A stretch of DNA of 59,547 nt. Origin: Fulvimarina sp. GTDB taxonomy: Bacteria; Pseudomonadota; Alphaproteobacteria; Rhizobiales; Rhizobiaceae. Each line of letters starts with the position of its first letter. The first letter of the stretch is position 1. Shown here piece by piece: positions 1 to 9,673 of the stretch. The stretch spans positions 1 to 59,547 of the forward strand of contig PACL01000083.1 of assembly GCA_002700095.1 (NCBI GenBank), in the 5' to 3' direction. Made by a program: the position numbers and the translations under genes. The notes beneath the pieces are model-generated. The model worked only from the letters and a program-made list of their open reading frames with translations. It was not told where the DNA came from and made no database searches.

Positions 1-1047
<1,047 letters not shown>

Positions 1048-1132
1048 GCGTAGATGTTCTTATGACCGATTCAGGATAGAGAAGCGCCTCGCCTTGAGCT
1101 AGCATGCCGCCTGTTTCTGCAGGGCGGCGACG

Positions 1133-1525
1133 ATGGCGGCTGACGACAAAGCCGACACCCACCGGATCGATACGGCCTTCCGGGCCGAGCGGATCGGCCG
1201 GAACAGGGCCCGCGCCGGGTGGCAGTTGCGCTGGCGCATCCTTTTCGGCGGGCTCGACCCGGCGCGGGGATCCGAGCGCAGGGCCTTGGGTCAGGTCGAA
1301 CGCGTGATGGAGCAGGAATGGCGGTCGACCCGATGTCCCGCGACGCACGCGCCTCGCCGCTGCGCACTGCCGATCCGGCGTCGGCCGCCTCGGGCGACGG
1401 GGCGGTCGACCAGCTGGTCGGCTGGATCGTCCGGGTGGAGAGCGGCGGCAATGCCCACGCCAGGAACCCCTTGTCGAGCGCGACGGGGCTCGGCCAGTTC
1501 ATCTCCTCCACCTGGCTGCGGATGA
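1133..1525 (+). pseudogene. Upstream coding remnant running out of frame into the transglycosylase locus
   Basis: From the ATG at 1133 to about 1320 this frame has the strong GC third-position bias of real genes here and reads MAADDKADTHRIDTAF onward, rich in Arg and Trp. After about 1320 the bias moves to the frame one base earlier, which encodes the lytic transglycosylase, and this frame continues without a sensible C-terminus to 1525. I do not recognise the first 60 residues. Either a short gene has lost its stop, or the two frames were one gene now split by a frameshift near 1310-1340. A chance open frame is the third possibility. Confidence 0.3.
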
Positions 1526-2013
1526 TCCGCACCTAACGGCCGGATCTGATTAGCGGCCTGTCGGAGCGCGAGATCCTGGAACTGCGCTACGACCCGACCC
1601 TGTCGCGCGAGATGATCCGCAATCTCGCCCGCGAGGGCGAAGCCTATCTCCTGCGGCGCGGCCATGCGATCACCGCCGGGCGGCTCTATCTTGCGCATTT
1701 CCTCGGCATGGAGGGGGCCGCGACGGTGCTGTCGGCCGATCCCGACGCAGACGTTATCGACGTCGTCGGCGCCGGGGTGATCCGGGCGAACCCGTTCCTC
1801 GCCGGCCAGAAGGTGCGCTACGTCGTCGACTGGGCGGAGCGGACGATGAGTTCGGCAAGGCGCCGCGGCCGGGCGCCGGTTCGGGCGGAAAACGTCACGG
1901 TTCCCGCGGCTCCGGCCGTCCGGCCCGCGCCGCCGCAAGGGTCGGATCAGGCCTTTATCGCCTATCGCGAGGCGGTGCTCGGCCTGTTTGCGGCGAAGGG
2001 CACTTCGCCCTGA
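1318..2013 (+). pseudogene. Lytic transglycosylase (SLT domain) with in-frame stop
   Basis: The frame starts at ATG 1318 behind GGAGCAGGA and contains a typical SLT core: WIVRVESGGNAHARN carries the catalytic Glu in VESGGN, followed by ATGLGQF and STWL. A TAA at 1534-1536 interrupts MIRT-stop-RPDL. The same frame continues open to 2013 with a normal family C-terminus (GRLYLAHFLGMEGAATVL, WAERTM). Intact relatives have a Tyr or similar residue at the stop position, so a single TAC/TAT to TAA change explains it. As read, only a fragment of about 72 residues would be made. There is no clear signal peptide. A sequencing error is possible, especially this near a contig end. Confidence 0.8.
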
Positions 2014-2035
2014 CGCAGAAGCCGCCGATCAGGCG

Positions 2036-2584
2036 CTACGGACGCCCGGCGCCCCGGCGCAGATGCTCGTCCAGCCGCGGCATGATCTCGACGAAGTTGC
2101 AGGGGCGATGGCGATAGTCGAGCTGGTCTTTCAGGATGTGGTCCCAGCCGTCGCGGCAGGCCCCCGGCGAGCCCGGCAGGACGAAGACGAAGGTCGCGTC
2201 GATGACGCCGCCGGTGGCCCGGGACTGGATCGTCGAAACGCCGATCTTGTCATAGGAGATGCGGTGGAAGATCGCCGAGAAGCCGTCCATGCGCTTTTCG
2301 AACAGCGGCTCCAGCGCCTCCGGCGTCACGTCGCGGCCGGTGAAGCCGGTGCCGCCGGTGGTGATGACGACGTCGACGTCCGGCCGCCTGCACCACGCCC
2401 CGACCACGGCGCGGATGGCCTCGACGTCGTCGGTGACGATCTGGCGGTCGGCGAGGTGGTGCCCCGCCTCGCCGAGCCGACCGACAAGCGTGTCGCCGGA
2501 CCGGTCGTCGGCCAGGCTGCGGGTGTCGGACACCGTCAGGATGGCGATGGAGAGGGGCACGAAGCTGCGTTGGCTCTGGCTCAT
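2036..2584 (-). CDS. moaB: Molybdenum cofactor biosynthesis protein MoaB
   Basis: This 182-residue MoaB/MogA-family protein would act in molybdopterin biosynthesis, where the family adenylylates molybdopterin before molybdenum insertion. The substrate-binding signature TTGGTGFTGRDVTPEAL is present near the middle, and ILTVSDTRSLADDRSGD marks the N-terminus. The ATG at 2584 overlaps the stop of ispE in an ATGA junction (2581-2584), so the two genes are probably translationally coupled. The open frame continues upstream of 2584 inside ispE but that extension is not conserved in character. No other molybdenum cofactor gene is nearby. Confidence 0.93.
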   Translation of the reverse strand: MSQSQRSFVPLSIAILTVSDTRSLADDRSGDTLVGRLGEAGHHLADRQIVTDDVEAIRAVVGAWCRRPDVDVVITTGGTGFTGRDVTPEALEPLFEKRMDGFSAIFHRISYDKIGVSTIQSRATGGVIDATFVFVLPGSPGACRDGWDHILKDQLDYRHRPCNFVEIMPRLDEHLRRGAGRP

Positions 2585-3534
2585 GTTTGGCTCCCTTCCA
2601 TCGCTTGGCCGCGTGACAGCCACCAGTCCGGATGATGTTCGCGGATCGCCCTGGCGGCCCGCAAGGCGGCATCGTCGTCGGCATAGAGGCCGAACACCGT
2701 CGCGCCCGAGCCGGACATGCGGGCAAACAGCGCGCCGGCCTCGATGAGCCGGGCACGCGCCATCTCGATGCCAGGGGCGAGCGAGCCGGCGGCCAGGGCG
2801 AGATCGTTGCGGCATTCTGAGAGGAAGGCTACGAGGTCGTCCGTCGAGGCGAAACCGCCAGCCGGCACCGGCGGCATCGGCGGATTGTCGCGCCGCGCCA
2901 GCATGCGGAAGACCGTGGCGGTCTCGACCGCGATGCCCGGATTGACCAGCAGCATGGCGAGTTTCGGCATGGCTGCGACCGGCTCGATCGTCTCGCCGAT
3001 GCCGGTGATGCGGGCCGGCCGGCCCGCGATGCACATCGGCACGTCGGCGCCGAGGCGGATGGTGGCAGCGGCGAGCGCGGCGCGGGCATCCTGTTGCAAG
3101 TCGCCGGAGACGAGGTCGATCAGCGCCGCCGCATCCGCCGAGCCGCCGCCGATGCCGGCCGCGACGGGCAGGGTCTTCGTCAGGTGGATCTCCAGGGGCG
3201 GCAGGCTGCGGCCGAAGTCCTGCATGATCTTGCGGGCGAGAGCCGCCGCAGCGAGGAGGATGTTGTCGCCGCCCGCCGGAACGGCCGAAGCGAAACGCCC
3301 CTCGACGCTCAGCCGGTCGACACGGCCGCCGGCGGACGCATCTTCGCCGTCACGCTCGCCGTCGTTCCCGCTGGCGCGCGGCGTGGCCGTGACGGTGTCT
3401 CCGGCGATGTCGTCGAAGACGACGAGGCTTTCGAGCAGGTGGTAGCCGTCGTCGCGGCGGCCGACCACATGGAGCGCGAGATTGACCTTGGCGGCAGCAA
3501 AGCGCGGCCCGGAAGGCAGGATCACGGCGTCCAT
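2581..3534 (-). CDS. ispE: 4-diphosphocytidyl-2-C-methyl-D-erythritol kinase
   Basis: This GHMP-family kinase of the MEP isoprenoid pathway phosphorylates the 2-hydroxyl of CDP-methylerythritol. At 317 residues it is slightly long because of an acidic insertion (GNDGERDGEDASAGG) near residue 60. The N-terminal AAAKVNLALHV motif, the ATP-binding loop LPVAAGIGGGSADAAAL and the C-terminal MSGSGATVFG motif are intact. The start is the ATG at 3534; the frame remains open further upstream only because it shadows the TPR gene. It lies 47 nt after the TPR gene stop and overlaps moaB by 4 nt, suggesting one minus-strand transcript. The octaprenyl synthase further upstream uses the same pathway's products. 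Confidence 0.95.
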   Translation of the reverse strand: MDAVILPSGPRFAAAKVNLALHVVGRRDDGYHLLESLVVFDDIAGDTVTATPRASGNDGERDGEDASAGGRVDRLSVEGRFASAVPAGGDNILLAAAALARKIMQDFGRSLPPLEIHLTKTLPVAAGIGGGSADAAALIDLVSGDLQQDARAALAAATIRLGADVPMCIAGRPARITGIGETIEPVAAMPKLAMLLVNPGIAVETATVFRMLARRDNPPMPPVPAGGFASTDDLVAFLSECRNDLALAAGSLAPGIEMARARLIEAGALFARMSGSGATVFGLYADDDAALRAARAIREHHPDWWLSRGQAMEGSQT

Positions 3535-3581
3535 GGCGCTGGCTTTCCCGTCAGTTGCCGTCGTCGTCGACAAACCGTCCG

Positions 3582-5513
3582 TCAGTTGGCCGGCGCAGGC
3601 CCGGCGTCCGGTCCGGTCGCCGGCGCGGCATCCGGGTCGGCATCCGTCGGTGCATCGGGCGAATCCGCTTCCGGCGCCTCGGCCGGGCTCATGGCAGGGC
3701 TTTCGGCCGGGGCCGCGCCGGGCATCGCCGGCTGCGCGGGGTCGGTGCCGGCATCGGCCTTGATGGTCGCGGCCGACGGGTCGTCGAGGCCATCCTTCAG
3801 CTTCGCCTCGATGGCCTTGCGCTGCTCGGCCTCGGGTTCCGGCTTGGCGACGAGGGCCCGCTCCCACTGGAACCTCGCCTCGCGGCGGCGGCCGACATGC
3901 CAGTAGGCATCGCCGAGATGGTCGTTGATGGTCGGATCCATCGGCGTGATCAGCACCGCCCGCTCGAGCTGCTCGACGGCTTCCTCGTAGCGGCCGAGGC
4001 GGAAATAGGCCCAGCCCAGGCTGTCGATGATGTAGCCGTCGTTCGGGCGCAGATCGACGGCCCGCTTGATCATGTCGAGGCCCTCATCGAGGTTCCTGTT
4101 CATGTCGACCCAGGAATAGCCGAGGTAGTTCAGGACCTGCGGCTGGTCCGGGGAGAGCTCCAGCGCCTTCTTGAAGTCCGGCTCGGCCTTGTCCCAGAGC
4201 TTCTGGCGCTCGAAGGCGATTCCGCGCTGGTAATAGAGGTTCCAGGTCTCGGCATCGTCGGCCTTGGCGAGCTCGATCGCCAGATCCAGCTGCTCGGCGG
4301 CTGCGGCATATTCCTTGTTGGCCGACAGGACGTCGGCGAGCGCGGTGTGGGCGCGCACGTCCTCCGGATAGTCGCGAACGGCCCGCTCGAGATGCGCCTT
4401 GGCCTCTTCCTTGCGCTCGGCATACCAGAGGTCGAGGCCGATTTGCAGGTCGGCGGTGCGTCGAAAGGCCGAGTTCTCGGGCACTTCCTTGTAGTAGGCG
4501 ATGGCGAGGTCGAGCTGCTCGGCCTGCTCGGCGATCCCGGCAAGCGCCGTCAGCACCGCCGGATTGCGCGGCGCCATCGCCCGGGCAAGCTGGAAATACA
4601 GGAGCGCCACGTCGCGGCCATCGCCGCGGTTGATCGCCTGGCCGAGGACGTAGAGCGTCTCGGCGGCGCCCTCCTGCACCGAGGCGACGGCCGGCTCGAT
4701 GGTCTCGCCGCGATCGATCCGGTCCCGCAGGAACTGCAGCGGCGTGTAGTTGGGCGCGATGGCGAGGCCCGCGTCGACGGCCTTCAGCGCGGCATCCTTG
4801 TTGCCCTCGCGTGATTCCAGCCGGGCCAGCGCGTCGGCGGCGCCGAGATAGGCGTCGGGCGAGGTGCGGGCGAGCGTCTGGTCACCAACGACGTCTTCGA
4901 GCGCCCCGCGGGCGACCTGCGGCCGGCCGCTGAGCGAGGCGAGGAGGCCCTTCTGGTAGTCGTTGAAGATGCCGTACCAGGGCGTGCCCTGGGTCTGGTC
5001 GATCCGCGACAGGCCCTCGTCGACCCGGCCGGCGCCGATCTCCGCCCAGGCCGTCAGATGGGCGAGGAGGAGGGCGTCGAGGTCGCTCGGATTGACGATG
5101 TCGAATTCGGCGATCGCGGCTTCGAAGTCGCCTTTGCGCAGGGCGTCGACCCCGAGCGTGATCCGGGCGACCTTGGAGACGGTCGCATCGTCGCGCAGCT
5201 TCGCCGCGATGTCGACGCCGTCGATGAAGCGGCCGTCCGCCAGATAGGCGAACATCGCATCCTGCTGCAGCGTCTCCGAGGTCGGATCGATGGACAGCGC
5301 CTGGGTGTAGAAGTCGGTGGCGGTCTTGAGGTCGCCGCTGGCCTGGGCCGTCTTGGCGGCGAGATAGGCGCCGGAAAGGGAGCCGGCGACCGCAACGGGC
5401 GGGCGGCCGGGCGTTGCCGCCGCATCCTGACCGGCGGACAGTGCCGTGCCGACGCTCGCGAGCGCGATCAGCGCGGATGCCGAGACGGTTGTGAAGAGGC
5501 GCGAAAGCGTCAC
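3582..5513 (-). CDS. TPR-repeat protein with signal peptide
   Basis: This 643-residue protein starts at a GTG (5513) preceded by GGAGGAAAGGAAC, with an N-terminal hydrophobic signal sequence (SASALIALASVGTALSAGQ). Most of the rest is alpha-helical TPR repeats; clear units include TATDFYTQALSIDPTSETLQ, WDKAEPDFKKALELSPDQPQ and RYEEAVEQLERAVLITPMDP. The last 60 residues are a low-complexity Ala/Pro/Asp/Glu tail. Such TPR proteins are widespread in Hyphomicrobiales upstream of ispE and are presumed exported scaffolds, but I know of no defined function. The tail may be disordered. Domain assignment is sure; role is not. Confidence 0.88.
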   Translation of the reverse strand: MTLSRLFTTVSASALIALASVGTALSAGQDAAATPGRPPVAVAGSLSGAYLAAKTAQASGDLKTATDFYTQALSIDPTSETLQQDAMFAYLADGRFIDGVDIAAKLRDDATVSKVARITLGVDALRKGDFEAAIAEFDIVNPSDLDALLLAHLTAWAEIGAGRVDEGLSRIDQTQGTPWYGIFNDYQKGLLASLSGRPQVARGALEDVVGDQTLARTSPDAYLGAADALARLESREGNKDAALKAVDAGLAIAPNYTPLQFLRDRIDRGETIEPAVASVQEGAAETLYVLGQAINRGDGRDVALLYFQLARAMAPRNPAVLTALAGIAEQAEQLDLAIAYYKEVPENSAFRRTADLQIGLDLWYAERKEEAKAHLERAVRDYPEDVRAHTALADVLSANKEYAAAAEQLDLAIELAKADDAETWNLYYQRGIAFERQKLWDKAEPDFKKALELSPDQPQVLNYLGYSWVDMNRNLDEGLDMIKRAVDLRPNDGYIIDSLGWAYFRLGRYEEAVEQLERAVLITPMDPTINDHLGDAYWHVGRRREARFQWERALVAKPEPEAEQRKAIEAKLKDGLDDPSAATIKADAGTDPAQPAMPGAAPAESPAMSPAEAPEADSPDAPTDADPDAAPATGPDAGPAPAN

Positions 5514-5734
5514 GAGCGTTCCTTTCCTCCGGCAGGGCCGGTGCGGTTGTCCTAGCGATCGCGTCCGGCAGATTGCTTCGATCGCACGGCGAGTGCCGAC
5601 ATGGTCCGGCGAGGTGAAGCGAAGCCGGCGCAATATGCAAGTCTCTTCGGCGTGTTGCACAAAGACCTTGGCCGCATTGCGACGCGGCGCCGGGCGAGAG
5701 GGATCCTTCGTCGAGGGGATCCGAGGGGTGACCC

Positions 5735-6751
5735 TCAGTTCAGCCTGTCGATGCAGAAGTCGACGACGCCCAGCATGGCTTCGCGGGCCGGTGAGGGCGG
5801 CAGGGTCTCGGCGGCCGCATAGGCCTCCTCGCCATAGTCGCGGGCCCGATCGATGGTCGCTTCCAGCGCCCCGTGGCGCTGCATCAGCTCCTTCGCCCTG
5901 GTCAGGGCGGCGTCGTCGTTCTCGCCCTCCTCCATGGCGCCTCGCCAGAACGCCTTCTCCGAGGTGTCGCCCCGGTCGTAGGCGAGGATCACCGGCAGGG
6001 TGATCTTGCCTTCGCGGAAATCGTCGCCGGTGTTCTTGCCGAGATCGACGGCGTTGCCGCCATAGTCGAGGACGTCGTCGACGAGCTGGAAGGCGAGGCC
6101 GAGCGACCGGCCGTAGTCGCGCATCGCGCCGCGCTCGGCTTCGCCCTTGCCGGCGACCACCGGTCCGACCTCGGTCGCGGCGGAGAACAGGGCCGCGGTC
6201 TTGGCGTCGATGACGGCGACGTAGTCGGCCTCGCTGGTCGTCATCTTCTTGGCCGCAGCGAGCTGCCAGACCTCGCCCTCGGCGATCACCGCGGAAGCGG
6301 CCGACAGGATCGCCAGCGCGTCCAGCGAGCCGACCTCCACCATGGTCTTGAAGGCCTGGCCGAGCAGGAAGTCCCCGACGAGGACGCTCGCCTGGTTGCC
6401 CCAGATGGTGCGGGCCGTGCTCTTGCCCCGGCGCAGGTCGCTCTCGTCGACCACGTCGTCGTGGAGCAGCGTCGCGGTGTGCATGAATTCGACGCTGGCG
6501 GCGAGCTTGACGTGGTCGCCGCCTGCATAGCCATGGGCGAGCGCCGAGGCGATGGTGAGCATCGGCCGCAGCCGCTTGCCGCCGGAGGAGATGAGATGCT
6601 CGGCGATCTCGGGGATCAGCGTCACGTTCGAGCCCGCCATCGCCAGGATGAGGTCGTTGACCCGGGCCATGTCGGACCTGGTCAGCGCGAGGATCGGGTC
6701 GATCGACCCGCGGGTCTGCCGTTTCGCGGCGCGGATGGCCAGGCTCACCAT
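5735..6751 (-). CDS. ispB: All-trans polyprenyl (probably octa- or decaprenyl) diphosphate synthase
   Basis: This 338-residue trans-prenyltransferase elongates farnesyl diphosphate with isopentenyl diphosphate to the ubiquinone side chain. Both Asp-rich metal sites are present: LLHDDVVDESDLRRG and QLVDDVLDYGG. GGKRLRPML provides the diphosphate-binding start of the fold. The ATG at 6751 has GGAGAAGC seven nt upstream. The small residues before the first Asp motif (EFMHTATLLHDD) fit a long-chain enzyme; the exact chain length cannot be read from sequence. It is divergent from the DUF2007-methyltransferase-peptidase set, an arrangement I recall from other Rhizobiales. Confidence 0.93.
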   Translation of the reverse strand: MVSLAIRAAKRQTRGSIDPILALTRSDMARVNDLILAMAGSNVTLIPEIAEHLISSGGKRLRPMLTIASALAHGYAGGDHVKLAASVEFMHTATLLHDDVVDESDLRRGKSTARTIWGNQASVLVGDFLLGQAFKTMVEVGSLDALAILSAASAVIAEGEVWQLAAAKKMTTSEADYVAVIDAKTAALFSAATEVGPVVAGKGEAERGAMRDYGRSLGLAFQLVDDVLDYGGNAVDLGKNTGDDFREGKITLPVILAYDRGDTSEKAFWRGAMEEGENDDAALTRAKELMQRHGALEATIDRARDYGEEAYAAAETLPPSPAREAMLGVVDFCIDRLN

Positions 6752-7066
6752 GCTTCTCCGTTGATTCGAACACTCGTCGCTGTGGCTTGTGCGCTGCCAT
6801 ACGGCTTCGACGCGGCCTTGGGCAAGGCCGGCCCGGCGCCGGGACCCTCGCGCTGCCGTCTACTCTGGCCGACGTAGATGGCACGGCGGCGCCCCGCGTC
6901 CATTCGATGGCCCGTCAAAGCCGCATTTTCCCTGTCCAGTGAAGGCTGGGGCGGAGGGGATAGCCGGCGGTTTCTCGTGCGTTGCCCTCGACAAGCGCCG
7001 CCACCATGCCGAAAGATGGCGCAGGGCCGCGTTCCGGCACGGCGAACAGCTGAGAGAGAATCCCCC
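6752..7066. other. Divergent intergenic region (ispB / DUF2007)
   Basis: About 315 bases separate the divergent starts. Short open frames here have poor codon bias and no recognisable product. The region presumably holds both promoters, but I cannot place them with confidence. Confidence 0.5.
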
Positions 7067-7098
7067 ATGAAGGAACTCGTGCCATGAAGGAACTCCTG
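7065..7098 (+). repeat. 17-bp tandem duplication of a start codon region
   Basis: The segment CCATGAAGGAACTCGTG (7065-7081) is repeated with one difference at 7082-7098 (ending CTG). The first copy opens a six-codon frame (ATG 7067 to TGA 7087, peptide MKELVP) whose stop overlaps the second ATG (7084) as ATGA. The second ATG starts the DUF2007 gene. Confidence 0.85.
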
Positions 7099-7311
7099 CG
7101 CTCCAATGACGCGGTCCTCATATCCTTCATCGACGCGCTGCTGAAGGACGCGGACATCCCGCATTTCGTCGCCGATTCGCACATGAGCATCCTCGACGGC
7201 TCGCTCGGCGTCTTGCCGCGGCGCGTCCTCGTCGATGCCGAGCATCTCGAGCAGGCACGGCGCATCCTGCGCGACGCCGACCTCGGCCACGAGCTTTCCG
7301 AGGCGGGGTGA
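7084..7311 (+). CDS. DUF2007 small protein
   Basis: This 75-residue protein matches the DUF2007 family (putative signal-transducing small domain): an N-terminal MKELLRSNDAVLISFIDALL with an amphipathic helix, a DGSLGVLPRRVLV strand region, and a C-terminal helix AEHLEQARRIL. The family occurs in many bacteria, often beside methyltransferases, with no proven biochemical role. Its start is duplicated (see the repeat at 7065). The stop TGA overlaps the GTG start of the next gene (7308-7311), so the two are likely co-translated. Confidence 0.85.
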   Translation: MKELLRSNDAVLISFIDALLKDADIPHFVADSHMSILDGSLGVLPRRVLVDAEHLEQARRILRDADLGHELSEAG

Positions 7312-8156
7312 GGGAGCCGGACGTGATCGCAGCGCTCAAGGCCCCGGCGTCTGTCGAGGCTCCGGTTGCCGGCGAGCCGGACGACCGGCCGGTCCGGCTC
7401 GACGCCTTCTATGGCGGTGCCTTCGCCGTCCTGCAGCCGAAGGGCTGGGGCTACCGATCCGGGCTGGACGCGCTTCTGCTGGCTGCCGCGGTCCCGGCCG
7501 AGACGTCCGGCCGCATCGCCGATCTCGGGGCCGGCTCGGGCGTCGTCGGCCTCGCCGCGGCGGTCCGCGCGCCGGCCTCTCATGTCACTCTCGTCGAGGC
7601 GGAGCCGGTGATGGCCGCGCTCTGCCGGCGCTCGCTCGCCCTTGCCGAGAACGCCCCGCTCGCGCCTCGACTGGCGGTCGCCCATGTCGATATCGCAGAC
7701 CGGCGCGCGGCGCGCGAGGCGGCCGGGCTGACGGACGGGGCCTTCGACCTTGTCCTCACCAACCCTCCGTTCCATCCGGCCAACCACCGCCGGCCGCCGG
7801 ATCCGGTGCGCGAGCGGGCGCTGTTTCCCGCCGCCGACATACCGCTCGACCGCTGGCTCGCTGTCGCCGCCGCGCTGCTCTTGCCGCGGGGCCGGCTGGT
7901 GACCGTGCTGCGGGCGGATCTTCTCGGCGAGGCGCTGGCCGCGCTGCAGGCCCGTCTCGGGGCTCTGGCGATCCTGCCGGTCCACACGCGGGCCGGCGCG
8001 CCGGCCGAACGGATCGTCGTCGCCGCGAGAAAGGGCACCCGCGCGCCGCTGCGGCTCCTCGAAGGCATCGCGCTCGCGGACGGGGCGGGCCATCCGAGCG
8101 ATCTCGCCGATCGAGTATCGGCGGGCACGGCGGAGCTGCCGCAGCTGTTCGCCTGA
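7308..8156 (+). CDS. tRNA1(Val) (adenine-N6)-methyltransferase family protein
   Basis: This 282-residue SAM-dependent N6-adenine methyltransferase-like protein resembles TrmN6/YfiC. The SAM-binding motif I is IADLGAGSGVVGLAAA, motif II is VTLVEAEP, and the catalytic NPPF motif (VLTNPPFHPANH) identifies an amino-methyltransferase. The GTG start at 7308 overlaps the DUF2007 stop; a second in-frame GTG at 7323 is an alternative. Its N-terminal 30 residues are unconserved in appearance. The expected role is modification of a tRNA adenine, but the exact target is unverified. Confidence 0.85.
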   Translation: MREPDVIAALKAPASVEAPVAGEPDDRPVRLDAFYGGAFAVLQPKGWGYRSGLDALLLAAAVPAETSGRIADLGAGSGVVGLAAAVRAPASHVTLVEAEPVMAALCRRSLALAENAPLAPRLAVAHVDIADRRAAREAAGLTDGAFDLVLTNPPFHPANHRRPPDPVRERALFPAADIPLDRWLAVAAALLLPRGRLVTVLRADLLGEALAALQARLGALAILPVHTRAGAPAERIVVAARKGTRAPLRLLEGIALADGAGHPSDLADRVSAGTAELPQLFA

Positions 8157-8289
8157 GGCTCGGATCCCGTCCAACGGATAGCGCGGCCGACGCCGCCGCC
8201 TTGCCGAAAAGCCGCGCGCCTTTGCGAAGGCCGGCCGAGTGCTTACATCGCGTCAAAGCGATCCCGAACAGCACCGAAGGCGACCTCAA

Positions 8290-9159
8290 TTGGCAAACTT
8301 CCTGAAGAGATTTCTCCCGAAGCGCTTTCGCAAGGAAGGCGTGACCATTCCGGTGGTGAAGCTCTCCGGCACGATCATGGCCTCGGGCTCCGCCTTCCGC
8401 TCGTCGCTGTCGATCGCCAGCGCCGCGCCGCTCCTGGAAAAGGCCTTCTCCGACAAGGCCGCGCCCGCCGTCGCCATCGTCGTCAACTCGCCCGGCGGCT
8501 CGCCGGTCCAGTCGCGGCTGATCTACAAGCGCATCCGGGACCTCGCCGAAGAAAAGAAGAAGACCGTCCTCGTCTTCGTCGAGGACGTCGCCGCCTCCGG
8601 CGGCTACATGATCGCCTGCGCCGGCGACGAGATCATCGCCGACCCGTCCTCGATCGTCGGCTCTATCGGCGTCGTCTCGGGCTCCTTCGGATTCGTCGAG
8701 GCGATCGCCAAGCTCGGCATCGAGCGCCGCGTCCACACCGCCGGCCAGAACAAGGCGACGCTCGACCCGTTCCAGCCGGAAAAGCCCGAGGACGTCGCCC
8801 ATCTGAAGTCGTTGCAGCTGGAAATCCACGACACCTTCATCGAGCTCGTCAAATCCCGGCGCGGCGCCAGGCTCGCCCATGACGACCAGATGTTCTCCGG
8901 GCTGTTCTGGTCCGGCAAGCGGGGGCTCGACCTCGGCCTCGTCGACGGGCTCGGCGACCTGCGCGAGACGCTGCGGCTGCGCTATGGCGACAGCGTGAAG
9001 ATGGAGCTGATCAGCCAGGGCCGGACGCTGTTCGGCCGCAAGCCGAAGGGTGTCAGTGCCGGGCTGACGCCGGATCTCGCCTCGGTCGGGGCGGGCTTTG
9101 CGGACCGGCTGCTCGTCGAGGCCGAAGACCGCGCGCACTGGGGCCGCTTCGGCCTCTGA
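8290..9159 (+). CDS. S49 family serine peptidase (SppA/SohB-like)
   Basis: The protein is a short-form signal peptide peptidase of about 289 residues. The nucleophile Ser lies in EDVAASGGYMIACAGDEI, followed by the family pattern VGSIGVVSGSFGF. PVVKLSGTI and VNSPGGSPVQS are the usual N-terminal strands. I prefer the TTG at 8290 (MANFLKRFLPKRF, with GAAGG upstream) over the GTG at 8239, because the extra 17 residues look unrelated to the family. No transmembrane segment is evident beyond the basic N-terminus. It would degrade membrane-released peptides or misfolded membrane proteins. Confidence 0.9.
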   Translation: MANFLKRFLPKRFRKEGVTIPVVKLSGTIMASGSAFRSSLSIASAAPLLEKAFSDKAAPAVAIVVNSPGGSPVQSRLIYKRIRDLAEEKKKTVLVFVEDVAASGGYMIACAGDEIIADPSSIVGSIGVVSGSFGFVEAIAKLGIERRVHTAGQNKATLDPFQPEKPEDVAHLKSLQLEIHDTFIELVKSRRGARLAHDDQMFSGLFWSGKRGLDLGLVDGLGDLRETLRLRYGDSVKMELISQGRTLFGRKPKGVSAGLTPDLASVGAGFADRLLVEAEDRAHWGRFGL

Positions 9160-9240
9160 CCCGATGCCGCCGCGCCAGAACCGGTGATTTGCCGCGGCGG
9201 TCCCGAAGGCGCATAATGACGATGGAAGGTGCGTTTGGAG

Positions 9241-9435
9241 ATGATGGAAGCGATGCCGCAGCTCATACTTCTGGGCCTCGTCGGAGCCGCCGCCTGGCTC
9301 GGCTTCAAGCAGATGGCCCGCGATGCGGAGAAGGTCTCCGAGCGCAATCGCCAGGCCGAGGCGGAAGTGCGCAGCGGCGCCCAGGGCACCCTCGTGCGCG
9401 GCCCGGACGGCGTCTACCGCGTCCGCAAGGACTGA
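9241..9435 (+). CDS. Small single-span membrane protein
   Basis: About 64 residues: a hydrophobic segment (QLILLGLVGAAAWLGF) at residues 7-22 followed by a charged helix and a terminal PDGVYRVRKD. Small proteins like this follow the S49 peptidase in several Rhizobiales, as I recall; function unknown. Start could also be the GTG at 9229; the double ATG at 9241/9244 sits close behind GGAG. Codon use is typical of the genome. Confidence 0.65.
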   Translation: MMEAMPQLILLGLVGAAAWLGFKQMARDAEKVSERNRQAEAEVRSGAQGTLVRGPDGVYRVRKD

Positions 9436-9673
9436 CGAGCCGGGGCGCCGGCGAGAGGGTCGCCTCTATTCCGACGACAAGGCGCTGTCGGGCCTGATCG
9501 GCCGGCCAAGAACACCGATCCGGTCGTCGTCGAGGCCGTGCTGACTGATCTCGCCTGAGGCGGTATCCGCAACGACCCTTAGCCGCCTGCCGAATGCAGG
9601 CGCCAGTGACATGGAACATGACCGCACTCCCCGGGATTGCCGAGACACACTCGAATCTCACGGAGCACCCGCG

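Noticed and set aside
5514..6884. The frame of the TPR gene stays open far upstream, giving a possible 1100-residue protein
   Set aside because: The upstream part is the shadow of ispB in another frame; it is Arg/Pro/Gly-rich nonsense, and a signal peptide with a ribosome-binding site marks the real start at 5513.
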